From contig UQXG01000007.1 of NCBI GenBank assembly GCA_900544945.1, forward strand, positions 1 to 29,069: a stretch of DNA of 29,069 bases, in the 5' to 3' direction. Source of the DNA: an uncultured Eubacteriales bacterium. Its GTDB lineage: Bacteria; Bacillota; Clostridia; Oscillospirales; Oscillospiraceae. Made by a program: the position numbers and the translations under genes. Each line of letters starts with the position of its first letter. Positions within the stretch are counted from its first letter, which is position 1. This document shows positions 1-7,748 of the stretch, piece after piece. Below the pieces are notes generated by a model. It ran no database searches. It was given only the letters and a program-made list of their open reading frames with translations, and was not told the origin of the DNA.

Positions 1-1
1 T

Positions 2-53
2 GCCCTTCAGGCAATTAAAATCTTTTTTAAAGATTTTAATTGGAGTTCAGTAT
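2..53. repeat. Left copy of 52-bp terminal inverted repeat
   Basis: Bases 2-53 reappear as the reverse complement at 29018-29069 with one mismatch in the A/T core. The core is itself a hairpin: AATTAAAATCTTT and AAAGATTTTAATT around a TTT loop. Read outward on the minus strand it begins ATACTGAACTCC directly after the TAA stop of the LCP gene (53-55). It shares the layout ATACT, eight bases, ATTAAAATCTT with the palindrome at 17585-17630. It may serve as a terminator; its mobility and copy number cannot be judged here. Confidence 0.85.
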
Positions 54-1039
54 TATTCACAGCAGGCAGCTTTGACAATCTCCCAGAGGGAGGTCTCATC
101 GGGATAAAACTCATAGTACTTTTCCCCCAGGAGCAGTTCGCCGTCGGCATAGCGGATGGGCGAAACCGTGCCCTTGTCCAGCCGGGTCACCAGGTCGGAC
201 AGCTGCTGAGCGGTCATATCGGACTGCAAAAAATCGCCGAGTTTTTCCAGCAGCTTCATGGTAAATTCCGAATCCGTGTTGATGGCCGCCCGGGCGCAGG
301 CCTGGAAGCTGTCCATATAGGCTCGCTGACGCTTCATCCGCGCCAGGTTCGTATCGTTTTCCAGCACCATCCGGGCACGGACGAATTTTTCCGCCTGGCT
401 GCCGGTGAGCCGGATGGTCTGCCCCGCCTGGAAGGCCGGGTCCACCGCCGTCAGATCCTCCTCAATGGTCACGGGAACCCCTCCGACCAGGTCGTTCAGA
501 GGCCCCACCGCGGTCATGGGAATCTGGATATAATTGTCAATGGGCAGGTCAAAGAGCAGAGCCGACACTGCGTCCGCGGTATTTTTGCAGCTTTTTCTGC
601 CGCCGTCGCCGTAGTTGAAGGCCAGGCACAGCTGCTTGACCTCGGTGCCGCCGTAGTCTCCCAGCACGTCCAGCCAGGGAACCTCGGTCATGGTGTCCCG
701 GTTCAGCTGAATCAGCTGAGCCGTGTTCGCGTCCTGGTCAATGGCCAGCAGCATGAGAAAATCCGCCTGGTTGTGGTTATAGAACCGCTTGACCCCCTCG
801 GTCTGCTCCTCGTATTTTTCCAAAGTGTCCGTGCCGATGAGCAGCACGGTCTGCAAGTGTGCCTTCAGGGGATATTCCTGACCCTGATAGGTCAGGGTCT
901 TTGTCTTCACGGCGGCATTTTGGGCTGTGCCCGCGTTTTCGATGGGTGCTTCCTGGGTCTTCCCATGGACAAACAGCGCCCCCAGCAGCAGCGCCCCTAA
1001 CAAAGCCGCGCACAGCAGCAACAGAATTCCTTTTTTCAT
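53..1039 (-). CDS. LytR-CpsA-Psr (LCP) family protein
   Basis: This 328-residue protein is predicted to transfer undecaprenyl-linked polysaccharide or another anionic polymer to peptidoglycan at the outer face of the membrane. It has an N-terminal membrane anchor (about residues 4-25) and the LCP core: DFLMLL (93-98), the NRD motif (113-115) that carries the conserved Arg-Asp, RAR (221-223) and the RMKRQR segment (234-239). These Arg residues bind the pyrophosphate of the lipid substrate in known LCP enzymes. Its ATG overlaps the stop of the upstream cpsB-like gene in an ATGA, so the two are probably translationally coupled. The stop codon touches the 52-bp repeat. LCP assignment is firm; the exact polymer is inferred from the neighbouring CpsBCD genes. 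Confidence 0.9.
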   Translation of the reverse strand: MKKGILLLLCAALLGALLLGALFVHGKTQEAPIENAGTAQNAAVKTKTLTYQGQEYPLKAHLQTVLLIGTDTLEKYEEQTEGVKRFYNHNQADFLMLLAIDQDANTAQLIQLNRDTMTEVPWLDVLGDYGGTEVKQLCLAFNYGDGGRKSCKNTADAVSALLFDLPIDNYIQIPMTAVGPLNDLVGGVPVTIEEDLTAVDPAFQAGQTIRLTGSQAEKFVRARMVLENDTNLARMKRQRAYMDSFQACARAAINTDSEFTMKLLEKLGDFLQSDMTAQQLSDLVTRLDKGTVSPIRYADGELLLGEKYYEFYPDETSLWEIVKAACCE

Positions 1040-1752
1040 ACCAGTTCTCCTTCCAGTCCCAGAAGCTCCAGCGCATTTTCCTGGAGCCTCCGGAATTCCG
1101 CCTCGGCTCCCGCCCCACGAATCACCCGGCGCACCGGCCCCAGATTGGGTGCCCGGTCGAACAGATTGTGGCAGTCTGAGCCAAGCAGATGGATTTTTCC
1201 TTTTTTCAAGTTGCGGATAGCGGCCTTCTGCCGCTTTTCGTCCAGAAAATAGCTGCCGTTGACCTGCACCAGCAGTCCCCGTTCCAGTACCCGGTCGATG
1301 AGCCGGTCATCCCCCAGCATTCTCATATACCTGTCCACATGGGCGACCACAGGCTTTCTGCCAAAATTCTCCCCCAGGCAGACGATTTCATCCAGCATAT
1401 CGTCCGACCAGGGAGCCATCGGCGGCTCAATCAGAGTGGCTCGCCCGGCAATGGACAGCTCCGCCACCTCCCGCGCCTGGCTGATGCCCGGAAAGTACAG
1501 CACCTCCGCTCCGGGGATCATCCGGGGATACACCTCGGTGCTGCAAAGCATGGCCTCCTGAAGGGCTTGAAGCCGCCGATTTCTGCGCAGGAGAAAGGTC
1601 CTGGGATCCTCCCGGTCGGCGTAAAAATGAGAGGTGCTCACCACCGCGTCCACTCCCTGCTGAAAGCACAGGCTCAGCATTTCCAGGCTCTCCCGGAGGC
1701 TTTTGGGCCCGTCGTCCATTTTGGGCAGCACATGGCTATGGAAATCAATCAT
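1036..1752 (-). CDS. cpsB: CpsB/YwqE-type PHP tyrosine phosphatase
   Basis: The product (238 residues) is a PHP-domain, metal-dependent phosphotyrosine phosphatase that resets the BY-kinase CpsD in capsule systems. The start is MIDFHSH, giving the HxH metal motif at residues 5 and 7. His42 lies in STSHFY; AHVDRYM and LGSDCHN carry later metal ligands. An in-frame ATG lies seven codons upstream, but AAGGAGG sits 7 bases before the chosen ATG (1750-1752). The gene is separated from cpsD by a small secreted-protein gene and has its own promoter-like sequence at 1825-1853. It overlaps the LCP gene by four bases. The assignment is strong from motifs and context. Confidence 0.9.
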   Translation of the reverse strand: MIDFHSHVLPKMDDGPKSLRESLEMLSLCFQQGVDAVVSTSHFYADREDPRTFLLRRNRRLQALQEAMLCSTEVYPRMIPGAEVLYFPGISQAREVAELSIAGRATLIEPPMAPWSDDMLDEIVCLGENFGRKPVVAHVDRYMRMLGDDRLIDRVLERGLLVQVNGSYFLDEKRQKAAIRNLKKGKIHLLGSDCHNLFDRAPNLGPVRRVIRGAGAEAEFRRLQENALELLGLEGELV

Positions 1753-1824
1753 GGATGACCCTCCTTGCCGCAATTCCGGTCTGCTCTGCGGTTCGTTACC
1801 GCAAAGCGAAATCTATCGGTAACA

Positions 1825-1853
1825 AAGATATCACAGAAATTGTCACTTTGCAA
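1825..1853 (-). promoter_or_regulatory. Predicted promoter of cpsB-LCP
   Basis: On the minus strand TTGCAA (1848-1853) and TATCTT (1825-1830) are 17 bases apart, with TGA before the -10 box (extended -10). It would separate control of the phosphatase and LCP genes from the kinase genes upstream. Confidence 0.45.
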
Positions 1854-1881
1854 GCAGAATCTGGCTTCGCCGCCAAAGCAG

Positions 1882-1915
1882 AAAGCGAGCCAGTCCTTTC
1901 GGACCGGCCCGCTTT
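1882..1915 (-). terminator. 15-bp RNA hairpin with GAAA tetraloop
   Basis: In minus-strand RNA the arms 1901-1915 and 1882-1896 pair over 15 positions, two of them G-U, around a GAAA (GNRA) loop. On the plus strand these two become A-C mismatches, so the structure belongs to the minus transcript. It follows the stop of the small secreted protein by 13 bases. No long T tract follows, so it may protect the mRNA 3' end or terminate weakly. Confidence 0.6.
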
Positions 1916-1928
1916 GGGATGGATTGGA

Positions 1929-2387
1929 TTACTTGGTGAAAATAGCCACAGGGCCTTCCACCAGGCCGTAGATGGAAACGGTGCCGTCCGCGTTGATCGC
2001 AGACTTCAGCTCCACCCACTTGCCGTCCAGGTACTGCTTCACGACCAGCTCGGTGATCCCCTTGAGTTCCACGGTCACATCTACAGGGCTCTTATCACCC
2101 ACGATGTGGCACCAGAAGAAATACTGGGTCTTCATACCGGCAGGAGCGGCATCCTTCAGGGAAGCCTGCGCCTCAGCAAAGATCGCCTGGGACTCCTTGG
2201 ACAGCTTCTCAGCATCCTCGGTGGCAACCAGCTCAACGTAGCCCTTGCTCTCGTCCGTCAGTTTGGGAAGATCGGCAGTAGCCGTAGAGCTGGTCTTATC
2301 ACCTACAGGGCTGGAAACTGCGTAAGCAGGAACCGCCATGCCGATGACAAGAACCACGGCCAGAAGCATTACAAGTGCCTTCTTCAT
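1929..2387 (-). CDS. Small secreted protein, unknown function
   Basis: This 152-residue protein starts with a clear Sec signal peptide: MKK, a hydrophobic stretch to about residue 24, and an AYA-type cleavage site (VPAYA). There is no lipobox and no transmembrane segment afterwards. The mature part has a helical, charged first half and a C-terminal stretch with alternating hydrophobic residues that looks like a small beta domain (YFFWCHIVGDKSPVDVTVELKGI). The ATG at 2385-2387 is chosen because GGAGG precedes it by 7 bases and the signal peptide begins there; the open frame extends further upstream without support. It lies between the cpsD and cpsB genes, bounded by a terminator upstream and a hairpin downstream. 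I do not recognise the family; export with the polysaccharide system is an inference from position. Confidence 0.75.
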   Translation of the reverse strand: MKKALVMLLAVVLVIGMAVPAYAVSSPVGDKTSSTATADLPKLTDESKGYVELVATEDAEKLSKESQAIFAEAQASLKDAAPAGMKTQYFFWCHIVGDKSPVDVTVELKGITELVVKQYLDGKWVELKSAINADGTVSIYGLVEGPVAIFTK

Positions 2388-2454
2388 AATACATTCCTCC
2401 TTTCCCTGAGATTTGTATTCGACTGCCGGAAGGCAGGGAATGCCATGAATGATT

Positions 2455-2477
2455 GAAAAAGCCCAAGGGGCTTTTTC
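2455..2477. terminator. Intrinsic terminator after cpsD
   Basis: GAAAAAGCCC (2455-2464) and GGGCTTTTTC (2468-2477) form a 10-bp stem with a 3-base loop. In minus-strand RNA the stem ends in a U run, 40 bases after the cpsD stop and 67 bases before the next ATG. It would partly uncouple the small secreted protein gene from cpsCD. Confidence 0.75.
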
Positions 2478-2517
2478 GACAGCTTTTGCAGCCTGAGACG
2501 TATTTTGTACTGTCTGA

Positions 2518-3285
2518 TTACTGCTTCTTGTTTTCGTACCGGTAGCCGTAGCCATAGCGGCTGCCGTACTGATAGTGCTTGGAGGCGCCCTCCACGCAGC
2601 CGTTCATCACGAAGCCCAGCACGTTGGCCTTCGCGTAGCGCAGCTGCTCCATGCACTCGTCCAGCACATACCGGGGGCAGTGGCCTTCCCGCAGGACAAC
2701 CAGCATACCGTCCACATACCGGGACACGTTCACCGCGTCCACCACCGCGTTGACCGGCGGCAGATCCAGCACCACATAGTCAAAGGCGCTGGCGGCGGCA
2801 TCCAGCAGCTTCTGGAACCGGCCGGAGTTCAGCTTTTCCACCGGGTCTTCGGGGATGGTGCCTCCGGGAATCAGATCAAAGAAGGTCTTATCCGTGGAGC
2901 TGGTATAGCGGGAGACGGTGTCATTGAGGGCGATGCCTCCGTCCAACACATCCGCCAGACCCGGCGACATCTTCACGCCCGCAATATCGTGAATGGCGGG
3001 ACGGCGCATATCACAGTCGACGAGCAGAACGGTTTTGCCCAGCTCCGCCAGGGTATAGGCCAGATTCACGGACACGGTGCTCTTTCCCTCGGAGGGCTGG
3101 GCACTGGTGATGCCGATGATCTGTCCCTTTTTGTCCGTCTTGTCCCCCAGGCTGATGAGCACGTTGGTGCGCAGACGCTTGAAGGCCTCCCGGCCGGAAT
3201 AGGTCAGAAATTCGCAGACCTTGCCGGTACGGTTGGGATTTTTCTTATCCGCCGCGGGGGGATTAAGCACCTTGTTTTCTGCCAT
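2518..3285 (-). CDS. cpsD: CpsD/CapB bacterial tyrosine kinase
   Basis: This cytoplasmic BY-kinase (255 residues) autophosphorylates and controls polysaccharide polymerisation with its membrane partner CpsC. It shows a Walker A motif (SAQPSEGKST, 61-70), the BY-kinase Walker A' (LLVDCDMRRP, about 87-96), Walker B (VVLDLPP, 171-177) and a C-terminal tyrosine-rich tail with seven Tyr between 238 and 251. Together these match the two-component Gram-positive type, where kinase and activator are separate proteins. Its start overlaps the end of the cpsC-like gene by 23 bases, as expected for a stoichiometric pair. The CpsB phosphatase lies two genes downstream. Assignment is very secure. Confidence 0.95.
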   Translation of the reverse strand: MAENKVLNPPAADKKNPNRTGKVCEFLTYSGREAFKRLRTNVLISLGDKTDKKGQIIGITSAQPSEGKSTVSVNLAYTLAELGKTVLLVDCDMRRPAIHDIAGVKMSPGLADVLDGGIALNDTVSRYTSSTDKTFFDLIPGGTIPEDPVEKLNSGRFQKLLDAAASAFDYVVLDLPPVNAVVDAVNVSRYVDGMLVVLREGHCPRYVLDECMEQLRYAKANVLGFVMNGCVEGASKHYQYGSRYGYGYRYENKKQ

Positions 3286-4066
3286 TGTCCGCGCCTCCCT
3301 TCTGTTTGCTCTTTACAGGGCCGTAATAATCGGAATAATAGCCGTTCTTCTTGTCGGACTGGCGCATATCCGGAATCATGCTCAGAACCTGGATGTCCGG
3401 ATACATTTCCTTCAAATCGTCGGCGCACTGGATCATTTCCTTGCTCTTATCGTTGAGCAGGAAGTTAACCACCACCACCGCGGCCGCCAGGAAGCCGCCG
3501 ATCAGAATTCCCATAGCGGTGTTCTTCACGAGACTGGGGCCGGCGCGGTGGGCAGGGATAATGGCGTAGTCCACGATGCGCACGGAGCTGCCGTCCACGA
3601 TCTCCGCAATCCGGTCAGGCAGAAGCTTGGCAATGGTATTGGCAATCAGCTCCGCCTCGGCGGGGTCGGTGCTGGTGACGGTGATCTCAAAGGCGCCGGT
3701 ATTGCTGACGCCCTGGGCCGTCACCATCTCCCCCAGCTCCGTGGGGGTATAGCTGAGGTTTGCCTCCTTGATCACGTCCTCCATGGTGGTTCTGGATTCC
3801 AGAATGTAAATGTACACGCTGACCAGAGAATTGGAGGCGGACAGCTCAGAAGTAGAAATGGAGAAGCTGGTCTGTCCTAGGCTGAAGGAGCTGTTGTTGA
3901 CGTACATGGAGGCTGTGGCCTGGTAGGTGGGCTCCATCACAAAGGCGGAAACGCCGAAGGCCGCGGAGCCCAGCAGCACGGCAACCAGGGCAATGATCAG
4001 GATGTTTTTCCAAATCGCCTTGGCAAGCTCCAGAAGGTCAATGGTATCTTCTTCTGTATACTGCAT
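3263..4066 (-). CDS. cpsC: CpsC/Wzz polysaccharide co-polymerase and kinase activator
   Basis: The product (267 residues) is a chain-length determinant protein (Wzz domain) that sets polymer length and activates the BY-kinase CpsD. The N-terminus (EEDTIDLLELAKAIWKN) is the typical Wzz cytoplasmic helix, followed by a first membrane segment at about 21-43. An extracellular domain begins with PTYQATASMYV, and a second membrane segment lies at about 183-203. A short cytoplasmic tail follows, used in the family to contact the kinase. It starts 26 bases after the SGNH-like gene with an AAGGAAAGAGG binding region and overlaps cpsD. Assignment is firm. Confidence 0.93.
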   Translation of the reverse strand: MQYTEEDTIDLLELAKAIWKNILIIALVAVLLGSAAFGVSAFVMEPTYQATASMYVNNSSFSLGQTSFSISTSELSASNSLVSVYIYILESRTTMEDVIKEANLSYTPTELGEMVTAQGVSNTGAFEITVTSTDPAEAELIANTIAKLLPDRIAEIVDGSSVRIVDYAIIPAHRAGPSLVKNTAMGILIGGFLAAAVVVVNFLLNDKSKEMIQCADDLKEMYPDIQVLSMIPDMRQSDKKNGYYSDYYGPVKSKQKGGADNGRKQGA

Positions 4067-4092
4067 AGTAAATCCTCTTTCCTTTCCGGATA

Positions 4093-5376
4093 TCAGTTGG
4101 CGTTGATGAGCTTGGTGAAGTAATCCGGATCTTCCTTCAACAGCTCCTGGGTGGACTTTTCCAGCCCCAGTTCCTGACGAACCTCCTCAAAGTAGCCCAG
4201 CCGATCCATCCGCTCGTAAACCAGCTTTCCGATGAGCCGATAGGCCGCGCCGTTCAGGTCCGCGCCGGAGGCATTGCTGCGGAAGATGGAGGGCACCTTG
4301 CCCTGCTGAATCAGCTGCTTGTCCTCTCGGCTTAGGGACAGCTTGGCATCGGCCGCGCCGTCCACCATCAGATACTTGCGCACGTTGATGTAGTGGCTGC
4401 CGAAGGCCTGGAGCATGGCGGAATCCAGGGTGTCCAGGGTGTTGCTGTCGGCATTGGTCCAGGAGCCCCGGAGGGTACAGGGGCCCAGCACCAGATAGCG
4501 GTCGGTGTTCACGTTCTGCCGGGCAAGCAGGGTCTTGGTGTCCTCCACCAGCTTGGAGGAGCTGGTATACTCGCCGTAGGTGCCCAGCCAGATCACATGG
4601 ATGTAGTTCCGGTATTCGTCGGTGCAGGCGGCGGTGATTTGCGTACCGGCCTCCACCTCCACCTCGCTGCCGGCCTCCAGCCGGGCAAATTCATAGCTGT
4701 ACTGACCGCCGGACTGGGAAACCAGGCTCAGAGTGCCCTGGACACCGGCGATGGTCACCGGGTTCAGCCCGCCGTTTCCGGCAGTCAGGGGGTTCACCTG
4801 CTTCTTATCCATGGAACTGATGCTCAGGCTCACCGCCTCGCAGGCTGCCGGGATGGTAAAGGCCTTGGAAACGATGTAAGGCCTTACACCGCTGCGCCCC
4901 AGCACCGTGTCGCTGTCCTCCATGCCCGCGCCCATGTTCACCACGGGAACGGACAGGGTGTAGTCCTCCCAGTCCACCCGGGCATCGTAATCCTGGGGAT
5001 TGGCCACCGTGGAGCGGAAGTCGTACACGTCGCACAGATAGATATTGATGTACTTCTGCAAGATTGCCGGGAAGGACACGTTGCCGGAGGAACCGGCAGT
5101 CAGGCTGTCGCCCCAGCAGATAATGCCGGGAAGATACTGCGCCGCCGTCTGCATGTCCGCGTCATAGCCCTGCTGAATCACGTCCAGATTCTCCTGACGC
5201 ACCTCGCTGAGCTCCTGCCGCTGGCTGGAGCTCTGGGATTCCAGCAGCTCATCCTCGGCAGCGATCTGCTTTTTCACCAGCAGCATGGTCACAAGCAGTG
5301 CCCCCGCCACGATCACCAGCACAATAAAAATCACAATATTGCGTATCCAGGTTTTCTTGGTTTCGTTTTCCCACAT
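4093..5376 (-). CDS. Membrane-anchored SGNH-hydrolase-like protein
   Basis: This 427-residue protein heads the polysaccharide operon. It has a short cytoplasmic start, a membrane segment (about 12-34), a likely coiled coil (36-66), and an extracellular domain opening with CWGDSLTAG (87-95), the block I serine motif of SGNH/GDSL esterases. Further matches are degenerate: the region around HVIWLGTYGEY lacks the usual block III Asn, and GADLNGAAYRLIG near the C-terminus resembles block V (DxxH) but has no His at the expected place. It could be an O-acetyl esterase or transferase acting on the polymer, or a non-catalytic binding protein. The start ATG has GGAGAG upstream. About 270 bases of leader separate it from the predicted promoter. 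Fold family is likely; activity is uncertain. Confidence 0.65.
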   Translation of the reverse strand: MWENETKKTWIRNIVIFIVLVIVAGALLVTMLLVKKQIAAEDELLESQSSSQRQELSEVRQENLDVIQQGYDADMQTAAQYLPGIICWGDSLTAGSSGNVSFPAILQKYINIYLCDVYDFRSTVANPQDYDARVDWEDYTLSVPVVNMGAGMEDSDTVLGRSGVRPYIVSKAFTIPAACEAVSLSISSMDKKQVNPLTAGNGGLNPVTIAGVQGTLSLVSQSGGQYSYEFARLEAGSEVEVEAGTQITAACTDEYRNYIHVIWLGTYGEYTSSSKLVEDTKTLLARQNVNTDRYLVLGPCTLRGSWTNADSNTLDTLDSAMLQAFGSHYINVRKYLMVDGAADAKLSLSREDKQLIQQGKVPSIFRSNASGADLNGAAYRLIGKLVYERMDRLGYFEEVRQELGLEKSTQELLKEDPDYFTKLINAN

Positions 5377-5653
5377 ATTTCTATACTCTCCATCGTTTTA
5401 TGGGTTATGGGACAAAGTGTAACTGCCAACAGGACACACCATCCCCAGCTATCTCATGCCCTGTTATCATACCATATCTTCCTGAGAAATCAACACCTTT
5501 CTGAAATATTTGTAAAATAATATCGGACGCAGCCAGGTTTTTCCAGGTGAAATGTGCACTTTGTCGTATTTTTGCGCACGGCTTCCAAACCAGCCGTTTT
5601 ACTGGGAGCGGGATGCGGCAGGTGGCTTTACCGAAATACATTCCAATCATGCC

Positions 5654-5666
5654 ATTATAAACAGAA
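5654..5666 (-). promoter_or_regulatory. -10 region of the polysaccharide operon with shared 13-mer
   Basis: On the minus strand 5654-5666 reads TTCTGTTTATAAT, containing a perfect TATAAT (5654-5659). No good -35 is visible, suggesting activator dependence. The same 13-mer faces the other way at 5742-5754, so both divergent promoters carry one identical element. The leader to the first ATG is about 270 bases and contains a 9-bp inverted repeat (GACAAAGTG 5411-5419, CACTTTGTC 5557-5565). Confidence 0.5.
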
Positions 5667-5724
5667 TTTACTGAAATCTATTGCATTTATATCGGGTATA
5701 TGTTAGGATGTTTGAGAATTTAAT

Positions 5725-5754
5725 TTTACCTGTGTCGCTTGTTCTGTTTATAAT
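5725..5754 (+). promoter_or_regulatory. Promoter of the HTH-dehydrogenase gene
   Basis: TATAAT at 5749-5754 is preceded at 18 bases by TTTACC (5725-5730). The -10 box is part of TTCTGTTTATAAT (5742-5754), the inverted partner of 5654-5666. The expected transcript starts only about 15 bases before the ATG, just ahead of GGGAGG (5763-5768). Confidence 0.6.
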
Positions 5755-5775
5755 ATCTTTTTGGGAGGTACTCAA

Positions 5776-7242
5776 ATGAAAAAGCTGTCCCTCACCCTTC
5801 TTGCGGAAACCGTCCGCACCCGCCGCAAGGCAAAACATCTGACCCAGGCCCAGCTGTCGGAAATCACCGGCATCAACCGCTCCATGCTGGGAAGGCTGGA
5901 AAACGAGAACTATAAGCCTTCCCTCGACCAGCTGGAGGCCCTGGCTCAGGTTCTGGAATTTGAGATCCCCGAGCTGTACCGGGAAGAGATCAAGCCCAAG
6001 GCCGTCCCCGCCAGGCGTTACAACGTGGCCGTGGCCGGAACCGGCTATGTGGGGCTGTCCATCGCCACCCTTCTGGCTCAGCACAACCACGTCACCGCCG
6101 TGGACATTCTGGCGGAAAAGGTGGCGCTTATCAACCGGCGCAAGTCTCCCATTCAGGACGCCTGCATTGAAAAATACCTTGCGGAGAAGGAGCTGGATCT
6201 CACCGCCACCCTGGACGGCGAGAGTGCCTACCGGGATGCGGATTTCGTGGTGATCGCCGCTCCCACCAACTACGACAGCAAGAAAAATTACTTCGATACC
6301 TCCGCGGTGGAGGCGGTCATTGAGCTGGTGCTGAAGGTGAACCCCAGAGCCGTCATGGTCATCAAGTCCACCATTCCCGTGGGCTACACCGCCTCCGTCC
6401 GGGAAAAGTACCACACCGACCGGATTCTGTTCAGCCCGGAATTTCTCCGGGAATCCAAGGCTCTGTACGACAACCTCTACCCCAGCCGGATTATTGTCTC
6501 CTGCGATGAGGGAACCCGTGAGGAAGCCGAAATCTTCGCCTCCCTTTTGCAGCAGGGTGCCATCAAGGAAAACATTCCCACGCTCGTCATGGGCTTTACC
6601 GAGGCCGAAGCCGTGAAGCTCTTTGCCAACACCTACCTTGCCCTGCGGGTCAGCTATTTCAATGAGTTGGACACCTATGCCCTGGCAAAGGGACTGAATA
6701 CCAAGGATATTATTGAAGGCGTGTGTCTGGATCCCCGAATCGGCAGCCACTATAACAATCCCTCCTTCGGCTACGGCGGCTACTGCCTGCCCAAGGACAC
6801 CAAGCAGCTGCTGGCAAATTTTGAAAACGTGCCCCAGAACATGATGACCGCCATTGTGGAGTCAAACCGCACCCGGAAGGACTTTATTGCCGACCAGGTG
6901 CTGGAAATTGCCGGCGGGTACAAAGCCAACGACGACTGGAGTGCCAAGAAGGAGAAGGAGACCGTGGTGGGCGTGTACCGGCTGACCATGAAGGCGAATT
7001 CCGACAATTTCCGCCAGAGTGCCATTCAGGGCGTGATGAAGCGGATCAAGGCCAAGGGCGCCACCGTCATCATCTACGAGCCGACGCTTCCGGACGGGGA
7101 AACCTTCTTCGGCTCCCGGGTAATCAACGATTTGGGGAAATTCAAGCGTCATTCCGGCTGCATCTTGGCAAACCGGTACGACAGCTGCCTGGATGACGTG
7201 AAGGACAAGGTCTATACCCGGGATATTTTCAGGCGGGACTAA
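5776..7242 (+). CDS. UDP-glucose/UDP-sugar 6-dehydrogenase with N-terminal XRE helix-turn-helix
   Basis: The 488-residue product joins two domains. Residues about 10-65 (TRRKAKHLTQAQLSEITGIN, RSMLGRLENENYKPS) are a complete XRE/Cro-like helix-turn-helix. From residue 82 a nucleotide-sugar dehydrogenase follows: NAD-binding GTGYVGLS (88-95), STIPVG (198-203), FSPEFLRE (219-226), Lys281 in the helix before NTYLALRVSYFNE, and the catalytic Cys337 in FGYGGYCLPKD. The enzyme part oxidises UDP-glucose or a related UDP-sugar to the uronate for the polysaccharide. All catalytic motifs seem intact. The ATG at 5776 follows GGGAGG by 7 bases; a TTG at 5761 is unlikely. The gene is divergent from the cps operon. 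The HTH may let the enzyme control both promoters; this is inference. Exact substrate (UDP-glucose, UDP-ManNAc or other) is not certain. Confidence 0.92.
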   Translation: MKKLSLTLLAETVRTRRKAKHLTQAQLSEITGINRSMLGRLENENYKPSLDQLEALAQVLEFEIPELYREEIKPKAVPARRYNVAVAGTGYVGLSIATLLAQHNHVTAVDILAEKVALINRRKSPIQDACIEKYLAEKELDLTATLDGESAYRDADFVVIAAPTNYDSKKNYFDTSAVEAVIELVLKVNPRAVMVIKSTIPVGYTASVREKYHTDRILFSPEFLRESKALYDNLYPSRIIVSCDEGTREEAEIFASLLQQGAIKENIPTLVMGFTEAEAVKLFANTYLALRVSYFNELDTYALAKGLNTKDIIEGVCLDPRIGSHYNNPSFGYGGYCLPKDTKQLLANFENVPQNMMTAIVESNRTRKDFIADQVLEIAGGYKANDDWSAKKEKETVVGVYRLTMKANSDNFRQSAIQGVMKRIKAKGATVIIYEPTLPDGETFFGSRVINDLGKFKRHSGCILANRYDSCLDDVKDKVYTRDIFRRD

Positions 7243-7705
7243 TCCAGCCTTCTCCTGAGAGGGGAAGGTGCCCGCAGGGCGGATGAGGTCGCTAATAGTC
7301 TTCTGATGGCTACCACATAACACATGTCATTGCGAGGCAGTGTTCACACTGGTTCGCAATCCGTCCCCCCTGCCTTCCCTTGGGGGAAGGTGGCACGGCG
7401 CAGCCGTGACGGATGAGGGCCTTGCCTCTCCCTATGGGAGAGGTGCCGGAGGCGGAGAGGGCGTTTTTACCCTCTCAGTCACTTCGTGACAGCTCCCCCA
7501 GAGTGGGAGCCAAGGGGGACGGATTGTGACCGGAGGAAATCCCTGAAAAGGGACACGCCGTCTCCCGCAAGGCCATGACAGCTCCCTTTACACAAGGGAG
7601 CCGGGGTGCTCCCGCACCAGTGCGTTTTCCGTCACCTTATCCTTGCATTACAATCGTCCCGAAGGGACACCGCTTCTATTCCCTATTCACTATTCGATAT
7701 TCACC
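7243..7705. repeat. Intergenic cluster of REP-like repeats
   Basis: No gene is supported here. Bases 7368-7419 match the reverse complement of 23039-23090 with one mismatch in 52, and the unit contains an imperfect palindrome (GGCACGGCGCAGCCGTG). Bases about 7519-7559 resemble 23095-23133 in the same orientation. Bases about 7252-7296 resemble the reverse complement of 23193-23240. Bases 7605-7625 match the reverse complement of 27619-27639 exactly. ACACATGTCAT near 7320 recurs at 13261. These look like several families of dispersed palindromic repeats. Confidence 0.85.
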
Positions 7706-7744
7706 AAAAAACGTTGCGGTGCTGAACACACCGCAACGTTTTTA
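7706..7744. terminator. Bidirectional intrinsic terminator
   Basis: AAAACGTTGCGGTG and CACCGCAACGTTTT form a stem around a CTGAACA loop, with A and T runs on the two sides. It ends the minus-strand CapD-like gene, whose stop is at 7749, and can also stop plus-strand readthrough. Confidence 0.9.
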
Positions 7745-7748
7745 CACT

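Noticed and set aside
5405..5650. 81-codon open frame on the minus strand in the divergent control region
   Set aside because: It overlaps the predicted leader, has no ribosome binding site, and its composition is not protein-like.
7243..7705. Possible CRISPR array or tRNA cluster
   Set aside because: Repeats are few, unequal in length and lack regular spacers; no cloverleaf was found.
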